From G963422745 sp963422745 (GTDB lineage: Bacteria > Actinomycetota > Acidimicrobiia > Acidimicrobiales > Aldehydirespiratoraceae), in the NCBI GenBank assembly GCA_963422745.1, contig OY730477.1, forward strand, positions 1,054,001-1,118,000: DNA of 64,000 nt, written 5' to 3'. The notes under the pieces are model-generated. The model saw nothing but the letters and a program-made list of their open reading frames with translations. It made no database searches and was not told the DNA's origin. The translations under genes and the position numbers were made by a program. Numbering within the stretch: the first letter of the stretch is position 1; every line of letters begins with the position of its first letter. Of this stretch, positions 54,768 through 63,805 are shown one piece after another.

Positions 54768-55919
54768 TCATCCGACTCTGCTTCCGGAATCAGGATCAAA
54801 GAAGTGCATGTTGTCCACCCGGACCGTCAGAGGAATCGTGTCGCCCGAGTTGATGTTGGTGTCGCTGGGAAACCTGGCCGCAATCCTGGTACCAGCGTCA
54901 TCGAGACTTTGCACTTCATCTTGCTCGATCTGGACGACGACGCGTTGTGCGTCGAGGTCGAAGTACAGGATCCGTTCGTGGCCAAGCGCTTCGACTTGGG
55001 TCACGTAGGCGTGAAGTTGCGCTGTTGATTCGGTGGCCAGCTGGAAGTCCTTGGGACGGATACCTGCGACGACGGGCTTGTCAATGAAGCCGCGAAGTGG
55101 CGCGTCGCTACTCATATCGGTGAGCTCAATGGTCGTAGACCCGAATTGGCACATAAGTCGATCGTGGGCATTAGTTGTGATGCTGGCCTCCATTAGGTTC
55201 ATTGGAGGGGAGCCGATGAATGCCGCGACGAAGAGGTTGGATGGCTGGTCGAAGAGTTCTTGGGGTGGTCCTACTTGCTGGAGGAGTCCGTCGTGAATGA
55301 CAGCCACTCGGTCAGCCATCGTCATGGCCTCAACTTGGTCGTGCGTAACGTAGAAGGTGGTGACCCCGACTCGCTGCTGCAGCGACGTAATTTCGCCGCG
55401 CATCTGGACTCGCAGTTTTGCGTCGAGGTTGGAGAGTGGTTCGTCGAGAAGGAACACTTGGGGGGTGCGCACGATGGCGCGACCCATGGCGACGCGTTGT
55501 CGTTGGCCGCCGGAGAGGTTGGCTGGCTTCTTGTCGAGCTGGTCGGTGAGGTCGAGGATCTTGGCTGCGTCTCGCACTCGTTGGTCGATCTCGGCCTTGG
55601 GGACTCGTGCAACGCGGAGCGCGAAGGCGATGTTTTGATAGACGCTCTTGTGGGGGTAGAGAGCGTAGCTTTGGAAGACCATGGCGATGTCGCGGTCTTT
55701 GGGGTGCAGACCGTTGACGACTCGGTCGCCGATCTTGATTGTCCCGGATGTGATCTGCTCTAGACCAGCGATCATCCGCAGCGTCGTGGACTTGCCACAA
55801 CCTGAAGGCCCGACCATGACGAGGAACTCGCCGTCGTAGATACTGAGGTCTAAACCATCAACGGCCGTGAAGCCATCGTCGTATTGCTTAGTGATGCCGG
55901 TGAGCGTGACCGCACTCAT
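54768..55919 (-). CDS. Sugar ABC importer ATP-binding protein (UgpC/MsmX type)
   Basis: 383 residues from ATG 55919 with AGAGG upstream. Walker A GPSGCGKST, signature LSGGQRQR, Walker B VFLLDEPLSNLDAKLR and a C-terminal TOBE-type domain (GIRPKDF). These serve CUT1 sugar importers. The binding protein and permeases lie in the divergent operon at 57404-60715, which has no ATPase of its own, so this is its likely motor. Confidence 0.92.
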   Translation of the reverse strand: MSAVTLTGITKQYDDGFTAVDGLDLSIYDGEFLVMVGPSGCGKSTTLRMIAGLEQITSGTIKIGDRVVNGLHPKDRDIAMVFQSYALYPHKSVYQNIAFALRVARVPKAEIDQRVRDAAKILDLTDQLDKKPANLSGGQRQRVAMGRAIVRTPQVFLLDEPLSNLDAKLRVQMRGEITSLQQRVGVTTFYVTHDQVEAMTMADRVAVIHDGLLQQVGPPQELFDQPSNLFVAAFIGSPPMNLMEASITTNAHDRLMCQFGSTTIELTDMSSDAPLRGFIDKPVVAGIRPKDFQLATESTAQLHAYVTQVEALGHERILYFDLDAQRVVVQIEQDEVQSLDDAGTRIAARFPSDTNINSGDTIPLTVRVDNMHFFDPDSGSRVG

Positions 55920-56324
55920 GTTGTGCCCTCTGGTTGGTGATTGTTGGACGGAAGCTGCGTGCAATATTGGCGGATGCCCGTTCGTCGCGCCTGACATCCA
56001 CGCTGGTGCGCATTCACAAGACATGGGGCCTGACCCAGGATGGTCCCTACCACTCCAGTGAACGCTATGCAACGGGGCAGCTCAACGCAATCGGACTTCC
56101 TCCGCGTTCGACCAGCTCGGCAGCATCATCTCACCGGTTGTGACCTCTCTGGGACTCATCTGGTGCGCTTGACAGGTCCAGCACCGACCAGGTCGTCGCT
56201 CGGCTTGTCCCGGCAGAGCCTCATGATCTGCCCGTATCGGTCCGCCCGCTGCGAGCAACTGATGTGGCATGCAGGTTCGATTCGATCGGGTGAATTGACG
56301 TGGGGTCGATGCGGGAATAGAGTG
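55920..56324. other. Divergent intergenic region
   Basis: 400 bp between the minus-strand ATPase operon and the plus-strand oxidoreductase-importer operon. Apart from the motif at its right end, no clear element was seen. Confidence 0.5.
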
Positions 56325-56338
56325 AGGACGTCCTATGT
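56325..56338. promoter_or_regulatory. Shared motif copy before the importer operon
   Basis: AGGACGTCCTATGT; complement ACATAGGACGTCCT. AGGACGTCCT is a perfect palindrome. It lies 16-30 bp before the TTG start at 56355. Confidence 0.6.
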
Positions 56339-56354
56339 CTGAAGAGGGTTGAGA

Positions 56355-57383
56355 TTGAAACAGATCCAGGTAGCGGTCATGGGCTGTGGATCCTTCGGGC
56401 GACTCCTTGCAGGAGTGGTCCGTCGAAACCCCAATACCGATCTCGTTGCGGTATGTGATGAGGACGAGACCGCGGGTTCTGCGGTCGGCGCTGAGCAGGG
56501 TGCCGCCAAGGTTGACATTGCGGGCCTTCGAACCCTCTCTCCGGATCTGGTGATGGTGGCCACGCCGAACGACACTCACCTGGATGCCGCAGCGCAGGTT
56601 GTAGAAGCGACGGCGAACCTATTCATCGAAAAGCCGCTCGCGACCTCGATCAACGATGCAGAAAGCCTTCTGACTCTCGCATCCGCAGCAGGAAGCGAAC
56701 TATTCGTTGGGCACGTGCAGCGCGTGTTGCCCGGGGTCCTTGAGGTCGAAGCTCGCCTCCGCCGAGGCGACATCGGCACGCCGCGGCACTACCGAGCGCG
56801 AAGGCTCCGACGAGCCATCCGCAACGCTGGAGCGTCCTGGAAGTGGTCACATGCCCGCAGCGGAGGAGAGCTGCTGCATGAGATTCACGAGATCGACCTA
56901 ATGACATGGCTTTGCGGACCAGGGTCAAGGTCCTGGGCATTTGGTGAAGCGTCGGATCAGCAGCATCTCGTTGCAGAGCTTGAGGGCGGAGTGATCGGGT
57001 CGGTGACCATCGGACGCGACAGCCACTTTCCGGCATGGGACATCGTCATTGATGGAGATGACGGGTCGCTGCGAATCGACTTTCTGAAGGCCAAGGGCGC
57101 CGTCTATCGCGAGCGGACCGCGTCAAACGCATGGTCCTTGTTGGGTGACCCCACAGCGGACGCCGACCTAATTGCCGCGGCAGCTGGCCCGCAGCAATAC
57201 GGCGGACCGAACTCAACCGCACCCGCGTGGATGATGTACGCCGTCGACCTTGAAGTTTCCCATGTCGTTGCGGCACTCAACGGTGGCCGCAACGTGCTTG
57301 GGGAGCAACCTGACGATGCAATCCGCGTCGTCTGCAACGCAACAAGGTACTCCGTCACCCCGACGGATCAACAAGCCCCATAG
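56355..57383 (+). CDS. Gfo/Idh/MocA oxidoreductase 3
   Basis: 342 residues from TTG 56355, preceded by GAGGG; a second in-frame TTG at 56349 is possible. Motifs: VMGCGSFG, IEKPLATS and GGELLHEIHEIDLMTWL. It is the first gene of a plus-strand run that continues with the solute-binding protein 20 bp later. It probably oxidises the imported sugar or its derivative. Confidence 0.87.
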   Translation: MKQIQVAVMGCGSFGRLLAGVVRRNPNTDLVAVCDEDETAGSAVGAEQGAAKVDIAGLRTLSPDLVMVATPNDTHLDAAAQVVEATANLFIEKPLATSINDAESLLTLASAAGSELFVGHVQRVLPGVLEVEARLRRGDIGTPRHYRARRLRRAIRNAGASWKWSHARSGGELLHEIHEIDLMTWLCGPGSRSWAFGEASDQQHLVAELEGGVIGSVTIGRDSHFPAWDIVIDGDDGSLRIDFLKAKGAVYRERTASNAWSLLGDPTADADLIAAAAGPQQYGGPNSTAPAWMMYAVDLEVSHVVAALNGGRNVLGEQPDDAIRVVCNATRYSVTPTDQQAP

Positions 57384-57403
57384 GGGCGGGAGGGAGCCTT
57401 CAA

Positions 57404-58861
57404 ATGGCACGTCCAGATCAACTAGCAAAGATTGTCAAGTCACAATCGCACATGAGTAGGCGCCGATTCATGGGTGCCGCAGGCGTGACCGCAGGAGGCG
57501 CAGCGCTGCTCGTGGCGTGTGGCAATGACAGCGACTCCGGGAGCACCTCGACGACCACGCCCAACGCTACCGATGAGCCTACGCCGACTACACAGGCGCC
57601 AGCCGCAGGAATCACCGGCGAGGTGCTCATCTGGCATCCTTACTCGCAGCCGGAACGACAGGCTGCTCTTCAGCAGGCATATGACGCGTTCACTGAAGCG
57701 AACCCGGGTGCGAGCGTCACGTCGGAAGTCGTTGCCTGGGGTGACTACGCAGGGCGATGGGCGGCTGGTAAGGCGGCTGGCGAACTGCCCGACATCGCAG
57801 TCAACATTCCGGAGAACATCCTCGCTGCCCATACCGCCGAGGCGGTCGACACCGAGGCGAACCAGGCGATCATCGACGCCGTCGGGGGTGAGTCTTTCTT
57901 CGCGGACGGGTACTTCGACCGCAACGGTCGTATCAATGGCCAGGTATTCAATCTTCCGCACTATGCGCACAACCGCCTCAACATCTACCGGCAGGATCGA
58001 CTTGATGCCGCGGGTCTCGGTGTGCCGCGCACAATGCAAGAGGTTCTCGCCGCAGCTGAGGCGATGAACAATCAGCCGGAGTACAGCGGATTCGTCCAGC
58101 CTCTGGCACAGGGTGATGTCGCAGCCAGTTATCTGTTGTGGATCATGACTCGAGCTCACGGCGGGTCCACGATCACTGCCGAGGGCGAAAGTCTGCTGAA
58201 CTCCGATGAGGTGGGTGCCGCTGCGGAATTTCTCCGTCAGCTCGGTGCGTTCGGTCCCGATTCGGCGGCAGAGATCTCACAGGGCCAGATGTTCAACCTG
58301 GCCTACTCGGGGGTCACCTCGATGCAGAAGAACTCGGCGGCAATCATCGGTATTGCCTTCACGGGCAACGAAGATTTCCCGCAGGACGTTGGCGAGTTGT
58401 TGAATGGTACCCACATGCCCCTAGGTCCCGATGGAGGCCGCGGTGATCTCTTGGGCCAAGTCTCGATGACTGCTATGAAGGGCGGCAACGCTGAGGGTGC
58501 GGTGGCGCTTGCCCAGTCGCTCTATCAGGATGACAACCTGCTGGCCTTCGTGCAGTCGATCCCGTTGTTCATGTTCCCGCAAACGAACAACATTGATTTG
58601 GACAGTTTTCTTGATCATCCGACCATCGCGCTGTATCCAGAGGTCGTCGAACAGACCCTGACCGGTATCCGGGAGGGATCGGTGCCTGGGTTCGAAAACG
58701 GGCCGAATCAATTCATTGGACCGGTCCAGACCTCCGACGTAATCGAAATCGCCATGCAGGAGATCATCCTTGAGGGCAGAGCGGTCAGCGAAGCGTTGGC
58801 CGAAGCCCACGAGGGTGCGCTTGCGGTCATTGAAGAAGAGCGGCGCCGGATTGGCGGCTGA
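57404..58861 (+). CDS. Tat-exported sugar-binding lipoprotein
   Basis: 485 residues; GGGAGGGAG precedes ATG 57404. A twin-arginine motif (SRRRFMG, 18-24) and a lipobox (ALLVACGND) mark a Tat-dependent lipoprotein. A Thr/Ser linker leads to a family 1 extracellular solute-binding fold (LIWHPYSQPERQAALQQAYDAF...). It captures a sugar or sugar derivative for the two permeases downstream. A TatA gene ends the operon. Confidence 0.92.
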   Translation: MARPDQLAKIVKSQSHMSRRRFMGAAGVTAGGAALLVACGNDSDSGSTSTTTPNATDEPTPTTQAPAAGITGEVLIWHPYSQPERQAALQQAYDAFTEANPGASVTSEVVAWGDYAGRWAAGKAAGELPDIAVNIPENILAAHTAEAVDTEANQAIIDAVGGESFFADGYFDRNGRINGQVFNLPHYAHNRLNIYRQDRLDAAGLGVPRTMQEVLAAAEAMNNQPEYSGFVQPLAQGDVAASYLLWIMTRAHGGSTITAEGESLLNSDEVGAAAEFLRQLGAFGPDSAAEISQGQMFNLAYSGVTSMQKNSAAIIGIAFTGNEDFPQDVGELLNGTHMPLGPDGGRGDLLGQVSMTAMKGGNAEGAVALAQSLYQDDNLLAFVQSIPLFMFPQTNNIDLDSFLDHPTIALYPEVVEQTLTGIREGSVPGFENGPNQFIGPVQTSDVIEIAMQEIILEGRAVSEALAEAHEGALAVIEEERRRIGG

Positions 58862-58881
58862 GGCCAGATCTAGCATCGGAT

Positions 58882-59871
58882 ATGCCCGTCACTCATCCAG
58901 TGGGAGCCACTCGACACTCCAAGACGCCAAAGCGCGGAGCGGTAGGCGAACCCTCTCCTTCTTCTGTACCACTCCGTTCGCGGGCGTTCGGATTCCTCGA
59001 TCGACACTTTGCGGTCGTGTTGATCCTTCCTGGCTTTCTTTGGCTGGCAGGGTTGCTGCTCTACCCGGTCGGGCTGAACGCCTACTACAGCTTCACCAAC
59101 AAGAGCATCACCTTCCCCGGCGTTGACTGGGTGGGTTTCGAGAACTACCGCGAGATCCTGGTTGACGGCATATTCTGGGACGCGGCGATCAACTCGTTTT
59201 GGTGGACCCTCCTTGGCGTCGGCGGACAGCTCGTTTTCGCGTTGTTCAGCGCGCTTGCTCTCGAGCGGGTGACCCGGGGGCGAGGGCTGCTGCGCCTACT
59301 GCTCACTCTGCCCTGGATGTTCTCGTCAGTTGTTGTGGCATCGAGTTGGCGGCTGATGCTGGACCCATTCGTCGGGGTCATCAATGGCATTCTGGTCGAC
59401 GTTGGCCTCATCAATGAGCCGCTGTCTTGGTTCGGTGACGCAGGGCGCGCATTCCCGACTGCCATTGCGCTCAACATATGGTTCGGGATTCCGTTCATGC
59501 TTGTTGCAATCCTCGCAGGCTTGCAGACAATCGATAGGGCCCTCTACGAGGCCGCCGATGTCGATGGCGCGTCCTACTGGCAGCAGGTCTGGCACATCAC
59601 GCTGCCAGGTCTTCGATCCGTGATCGGGACGCTCATAATACTGCGGACCATCTGGGTCGCTAACAACTTTGACTTTATTTTCTTGACCACTGGAGGCGGG
59701 CCGAGAGACTCGTCGATCACCGTGCCGGTTTATGCGTTCAGGGTCGGTTGGACTCGTTTCGACGTTGGTCAGATGGCAGCGGTGTCAATGATCCTGATTA
59801 CAATCCTGGTTGCTCTGATTGGCGTCTTCCTGCGGTTGTTCCCCATCGACCGGGAGGTCACCGATGGATGA
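58882..59871 (+). CDS. Sugar ABC permease (MalF/UgpA type)
   Basis: 329 residues with six membrane helices after an N-terminal extension. The EAA loop is YEAADVDGASYWQQVWHITLPGL, the contact for the ATPase. It overlaps the next permease by 8 nt. Confidence 0.92.
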   Translation: MPVTHPVGATRHSKTPKRGAVGEPSPSSVPLRSRAFGFLDRHFAVVLILPGFLWLAGLLLYPVGLNAYYSFTNKSITFPGVDWVGFENYREILVDGIFWDAAINSFWWTLLGVGGQLVFALFSALALERVTRGRGLLRLLLTLPWMFSSVVVASSWRLMLDPFVGVINGILVDVGLINEPLSWFGDAGRAFPTAIALNIWFGIPFMLVAILAGLQTIDRALYEAADVDGASYWQQVWHITLPGLRSVIGTLIILRTIWVANNFDFIFLTTGGGPRDSSITVPVYAFRVGWTRFDVGQMAAVSMILITILVALIGVFLRLFPIDREVTDG

Positions 59872-60715
59872 TCCGCGCGCTCTACGAGGACGCTCGCGGG
59901 TCGGCGTCGCGGTATTCCTGGCGGTGATGGTTGCCATTGCGGTATTTCCGCTGATCTGGCTGATCCTCACAAGCATCAAGCCGTTCGATGAGGTGTACAC
60001 CTTTCCGCCGGAGTACATCCCGAATAATCCCGGACTCAACAACTACGACCAGCTTCTGAACTCCGAAGGCGCGGACTTCCCGCGAATGATCCGAAATAGC
60101 CTCGTGATCACGGTGTCAACGACCGCGATCACGCTTGCGCTGTCGGCAATGGCTGGCTACGGCCTCGCTCGTGGCCGATTCCGCGGCCGGATCCTGTTGC
60201 TTCGCGGGACCCTACTCGCCTACCTCTTCCCGCCGATTCTCGTGGTGGTGCCGATGTTCGTACTGATCGCGGACCTGGGATTCGCAGGTACTTACCGCGG
60301 AGGCATCGCGGCCTATGTGGTGTTCATGTTTCCGTTCGCGACGTGGTTGCTGGCCTCATATTTCGCCACTCTTCCGCGTGAACTTGAGGAGGCGGCGCTG
60401 GTCGACGGAGCCTCAAACTTTCGATCCTTCTTTGAGGTTGCCTTGCCGTTGACGAGGCCGGGGCTTGCGGCGGTGGCTGTCTTCACGTTCATCAATGTCT
60501 GGAACGAATTCCTTCTGGCCTTGATCATCGTTGGCGGTGGCGAGAACCGGACCCTGTCTGTGGGACTCAACAACCTCCTGACGAGTGATGAGGGAGCCAA
60601 GCTCGGGCTCCTCGCAGCGGGGTCGATGATTGCCATTTTCCCCGTAATCGTCTTGTTTATCTCCGCTCAACGTCACATTGTGCAAGGCCTGACGGGTGGC
60701 GCGGTCAAGGGCTGA
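59864..60715 (+). CDS. Sugar ABC permease (MalG/UgpE type)
   Basis: 283 residues from ATG 59864 (ATGGATGA overlap with the upstream stop). Six helices and the EAA loop LEEAALVDGASNFRSFFEVALPLTRPG. It completes the CUT1 importer. Confidence 0.92.
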   Translation: MDDPRALRGRSRVGVAVFLAVMVAIAVFPLIWLILTSIKPFDEVYTFPPEYIPNNPGLNNYDQLLNSEGADFPRMIRNSLVITVSTTAITLALSAMAGYGLARGRFRGRILLLRGTLLAYLFPPILVVVPMFVLIADLGFAGTYRGGIAAYVVFMFPFATWLLASYFATLPRELEEAALVDGASNFRSFFEVALPLTRPGLAAVAVFTFINVWNEFLLALIIVGGGENRTLSVGLNNLLTSDEGAKLGLLAAGSMIAIFPVIVLFISAQRHIVQGLTGGAVKG

Positions 60716-60735
60716 GCTGGGAGAGGCTCCGCTAC

Positions 60736-61446
60736 GTGACACTGCTGGTCTGTGACAACCAGGGCCAAGGCGCACGACTAGCCGGTGACGTGTTGATCGA
60801 CAACACCCCCGGATGCGTGGTCGGGATCGGCCTCATTGGGGGCACCGACTCCGTCCTTCGAGCTCTCACCCGGGCTGGGCGGTCTCTGGAGGCTGCTCGG
60901 GCGACGTGTCCCATCGAGGGTGTTCCCGATACTTGGTCAACTACGCGGGTCCGTCGGCTATTGGAGGATCTTTGCGCCCCTGATCTGGATCCGCCAGCTA
61001 TGCAGACACTCGGACGAATGGACGTGCCCGCAGAGCACGGGTTCCCGCGCTTCGACACGGTTCTCGTAGCGCTTGGATCCAGTGGCGAGCTCGGCGTTCA
61101 CCAGCGAGGAACCCCGCTGCGGTCCGGTCCGCGCCGCATGAACGATGTCGGATTTCTCGATCCGACAGACCGACTCGCGTTGAAGCTGAGCGGAGAATCG
61201 TCGGGGTCAGATGTTGTCGCCTGCGGGTTAGCCGCCGTGCTTGAGGCCAGCACGGTGATCGTCGTAGCATTCGGCAGCTCACGACGCGACGCACTAGCGC
61301 AAGCGATGGAGGGACCGGTCTCCACTGCGTGTCCGGCGTCAGTATTGCAGCTGCACGCCAATTGCGTGTTTATCGCAGACACTCCGGCGGCAGCGGGGCT
61401 AACATTCGTCAAGCCGTCAACTTTCGTTCCCACGCACGGCTTGTAA
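60736..61446 (+). CDS. NagB-like protein lacking catalytic residues
   Basis: 236 residues from GTG 60736. The fold markers of glucosamine-6-phosphate deaminases are present: GLIGGTDSVLRAL near the N-terminus and VEGPVS-like MEGPVSTACPASVLQLH with FIADTPAAAGL at the end. The catalytic loop, normally D-G-H-I-A-F-N-E, reads SGELGVHQ (Ser116, Glu118, Gln123), and the earlier D-E-Y motif is also missing. It is therefore probably a sensor or a changed enzyme rather than a deaminase. Position: directly after the permeases. Confidence 0.7.
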   Translation: MTLLVCDNQGQGARLAGDVLIDNTPGCVVGIGLIGGTDSVLRALTRAGRSLEAARATCPIEGVPDTWSTTRVRRLLEDLCAPDLDPPAMQTLGRMDVPAEHGFPRFDTVLVALGSSGELGVHQRGTPLRSGPRRMNDVGFLDPTDRLALKLSGESSGSDVVACGLAAVLEASTVIVVAFGSSRRDALAQAMEGPVSTACPASVLQLHANCVFIADTPAAAGLTFVKPSTFVPTHGL

Positions 61447-61466
61447 GCCTAGGAAGGACCAAGAAC

Positions 61467-61634
61467 ATGAACCTCGGTACCCAGGAGCTTCTGATCATCT
61501 TGGTCATCATGCTTCTCATCTTTGGTGGTGCCCGTCTCCCGCGCCTGGCTCGCTCGGTTGGTCAGGCGCAGCGCGAGTTCAAAGCGGGTCAGACACAAGA
61601 CGTGACCGGCACAGAATCGGACGACCCGAGCTAA
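61467..61634 (+). CDS. tatA: Sec-independent translocase subunit TatA
   Basis: 55 residues: a membrane helix (ELLIILVIMLLIFGGARLP), the hinge, and an amphipathic helix (RLARSVGQAQREFKAG) with an acidic tail. GGAAGGACC precedes the ATG. It lies 20 bp after the NagB-like gene, at the end of the operon with the Tat-exported binding protein. TatA forms the pore of the twin-arginine pathway. A TatE-like paralogue is equally possible. Confidence 0.9.
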   Translation: MNLGTQELLIILVIMLLIFGGARLPRLARSVGQAQREFKAGQTQDVTGTESDDPS

Positions 61635-61778
61635 ATCGCTTTGGTCAATGTGTCGGTCACCACGGTCGTTGTCGGTGCACGACCGTGACTACGAACTCGA
61701 CGTCTTCTCCGACGACGCCCAGCGCCAAATGGTCCAGGTTGGTCAGTTCAACGCCGACTTCGAGACGGATGGTGCGTG

Positions 61779-62294
61779 ATGATGGACCGCCGTCGATTCC
61801 GCATGGGTCGGCTTGACCATGTGCACATCCGCGTGCCGGACCGGGCTGCAGCCGCTAGGTGGTACGCCAAATATCTAGGCTTTGAGCCTGTCCAGCAGTT
61901 TGATTTCTGGGCCAACGGATTTGAGGGCGGACCACTCCAGATCTCAGCGGACGGTGGCCACACCATGCTGGCCCTATTCGAGGTGAGCGCCGGGCATCCC
62001 ATGGTGCGCCAAGAGACCGGTGTCGCTTTCAGCGTCGACGCCGACAACTTCATCGCCTTCGCCCGATCTCTGCCCGGCGAGGTCAACAACGCCAGCGGCC
62101 AACAACTCATCTCAAGCGACGTCGTTGACTTTGACCTGTGCTGGGCGTTCAACCTCGCCGACCCATGGGGCAACCACTACGAACTCAACTGTTATGACTA
62201 CGACACCATCAAGACCGAACTCGTCTTGGCAGACAACATCGAACCTGCCCGGTACTGGCCTAAGGACCTATACGACGCTCATCGCAGGACATAA
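61779..62294 (+). CDS. VOC (glyoxalase/dioxygenase) family protein
   Basis: 171 residues. It begins RLDHVHIRVPDRAAAARWYAKYLGFEPV, with His ligands in DHVH, and has WGNHYELNCYDYD near the end, where Glu is the usual metal ligand. One VOC unit pair. ATG 61779 is used; ATG 61803 (MGRLDHVHI) is the alternative. Function within the family (isomerase, lyase, ring cleavage) is open. Confidence 0.85.
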   Translation: MMDRRRFRMGRLDHVHIRVPDRAAAARWYAKYLGFEPVQQFDFWANGFEGGPLQISADGGHTMLALFEVSAGHPMVRQETGVAFSVDADNFIAFARSLPGEVNNASGQQLISSDVVDFDLCWAFNLADPWGNHYELNCYDYDTIKTELVLADNIEPARYWPKDLYDAHRRT

Positions 62295-62448
62295 CACCGG
62301 TCGCGGCGACTTAAGAAACACCGGTCGCGGCGACTAGGAAATCCGAACCGAGCGACCGATGCCGCGGGTGCTGTCCGTGACGATCGCGACACTACGAAAC
62401 AGGTCCTGGATAGTTCAGAACTTGTCATGGTTTCATTCGAGGGCTCTT

Positions 62449-63207
62449 TCAGCTGGTGAGAGAGCCGCCGTTGAGGCCGATCGTTTGGCCAGTAACCCAG
62501 GAGGCTTCATCGGAGGCGAGGAAGGCGCAGAAGTGACCGACATCGGCGCCGGTTCCGACGCGGCCAACCGGCACCATGCGGGCCATCTTTGCGGTAACAG
62601 TGCGATCGTCTTCGAAACCGCCCGATGATTCGCGGGCCATGATGCCCAAAGCCAAGGTGTTGGCGGTGACACCATCGCGGGCAGCTTCGATAGCGAGGTG
62701 GCGCATGAAGCTGATCGCACCGCCTTTGCCAGCTCCGTAGAGCGAGACGCCGATTTTCTGCCCGATCGTCCCCGATCCTGACGAGATCGTGATCACGCGG
62801 CCATGGCCGCGCTCACACATGCCGTCGATCGTTGCCTTCACACAGTTGAGGACGCCGACGAGGTTGACGTTGAGGTACGATGCCCACTCCGACGGCTCCA
62901 GCTCCCGAAACTTCGCTGGGCGCATCGACGGTGGGATGCCTGCGTTGTTCACAACAATGTCGATCGGTGCAGCACCATTGATTGCGGTTTGTACGGCATC
63001 AAGATCCGAGACGTCGAACGGGAGTGGTCGGGCGGCGTCGCCCAAGCAAGCGGCGGCGGATCTTGCCCGCTCGGTTACGAGGTCGTTCACATATACCGTG
63101 GCACCAGCGCTGAGCAGCACCTCGGCGATGCCGAAACCGATGCCACGACCACTTCCGGTTATCAGCGCTGTACGTCCTGTGAGATCAAACAACTTGGATC
63201 CTCTCAT
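62449..63207 (-). CDS. Short-chain dehydrogenase/reductase
   Basis: 252 residues from ATG 63207. NAD(P) motif TGSGRGIG (17-24), NNAG, and the Ser/Tyr/Lys triad in ISSGSG and SLYGAGKGG. The C-terminus ends TGQTIGLNGGSLTS, as classical SDRs do. The upstream-extended frame to 63303 is Ser/Pro-rich and was rejected. The gene overlaps the end of the small frame at 63185-63361 by 23 nt. Confidence 0.9.
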   Translation of the reverse strand: MRGSKLFDLTGRTALITGSGRGIGFGIAEVLLSAGATVYVNDLVTERARSAAACLGDAARPLPFDVSDLDAVQTAINGAAPIDIVVNNAGIPPSMRPAKFRELEPSEWASYLNVNLVGVLNCVKATIDGMCERGHGRVITISSGSGTIGQKIGVSLYGAGKGGAISFMRHLAIEAARDGVTANTLALGIMARESSGGFEDDRTVTAKMARMVPVGRVGTGADVGHFCAFLASDEASWVTGQTIGLNGGSLTS

Positions 63208-63361
63208 CGGTGAGCTTGCCGATGTGTCTACCGGTAATGAGCCCGGCTTTGTGCCAGGCGAGAATGGACTCTGTGAAGCTGTCGATTGTCGGGCGGAGTT
63301 CAACGCCCAGCGCGGGCAGGTCGCTGTCGATGGTGCCCTCCCATCGGGTCACGACGATCAT
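63185..63361 (-). CDS. Unrecognised small protein or C-terminal fragment
   Basis: 58 residues from ATG 63361 (MIVVTRWEGTIDSDLPALGV...). The end (SILAWHKAGLITGRHIGKLTDERIQVV) looks like the tail of a larger enzyme, and the upstream continuation lacks a start or motif. It may be a remnant; the overlap with the SDR start suggests former translational coupling. Confidence 0.4.
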   Translation of the reverse strand: MIVVTRWEGTIDSDLPALGVELRPTIDSFTESILAWHKAGLITGRHIGKLTDERIQVV

Positions 63362-63415
63362 GCCTTCGGCGTTCACTGGTGAGTGAGAACGCAATGATAT
63401 TGCGAATGGCATCAA

Positions 63416-63805
63416 GGGCTCGCCCGGCTCCTCGAATCAGCGCCGGTGGTCTCGGCGGGATAGGAAATCTCCTCCTAGCCAGCTCTCGATAGATGGTCAA
63501 TAGGGGATCTATGTTGAGATAATGTCCGCCGCACATGACCCGCCGAGGGGGTCGTTCAGATTCATGCAGCTATCTCAGAGCCATGAACACCAACATGATG
63601 TTCATGGACCAATCGAGCGTGGACAATATACCGCATCGAACGACAAATCATCCGATAGCTCTGATGCGGCGAATCGCTATGGGGTATCGGCGATCATCAC
63701 GTACCACTATGGCACATACAAAACCACAACGGCCTAGACTGTGCACTGAATGACACCGACCAGGCAATTGCACAAGACATACGTCCCAAGAAATGGAGCC
63801 AGACA
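63416..63805. other. Intergenic, lower GC, no gene seen
   Basis: 390 bp with clearly lower GC than the preceding region. It contains AGGGGATCTATGTTGAGATAATG-like sequence but no supported gene. Confidence 0.5.
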
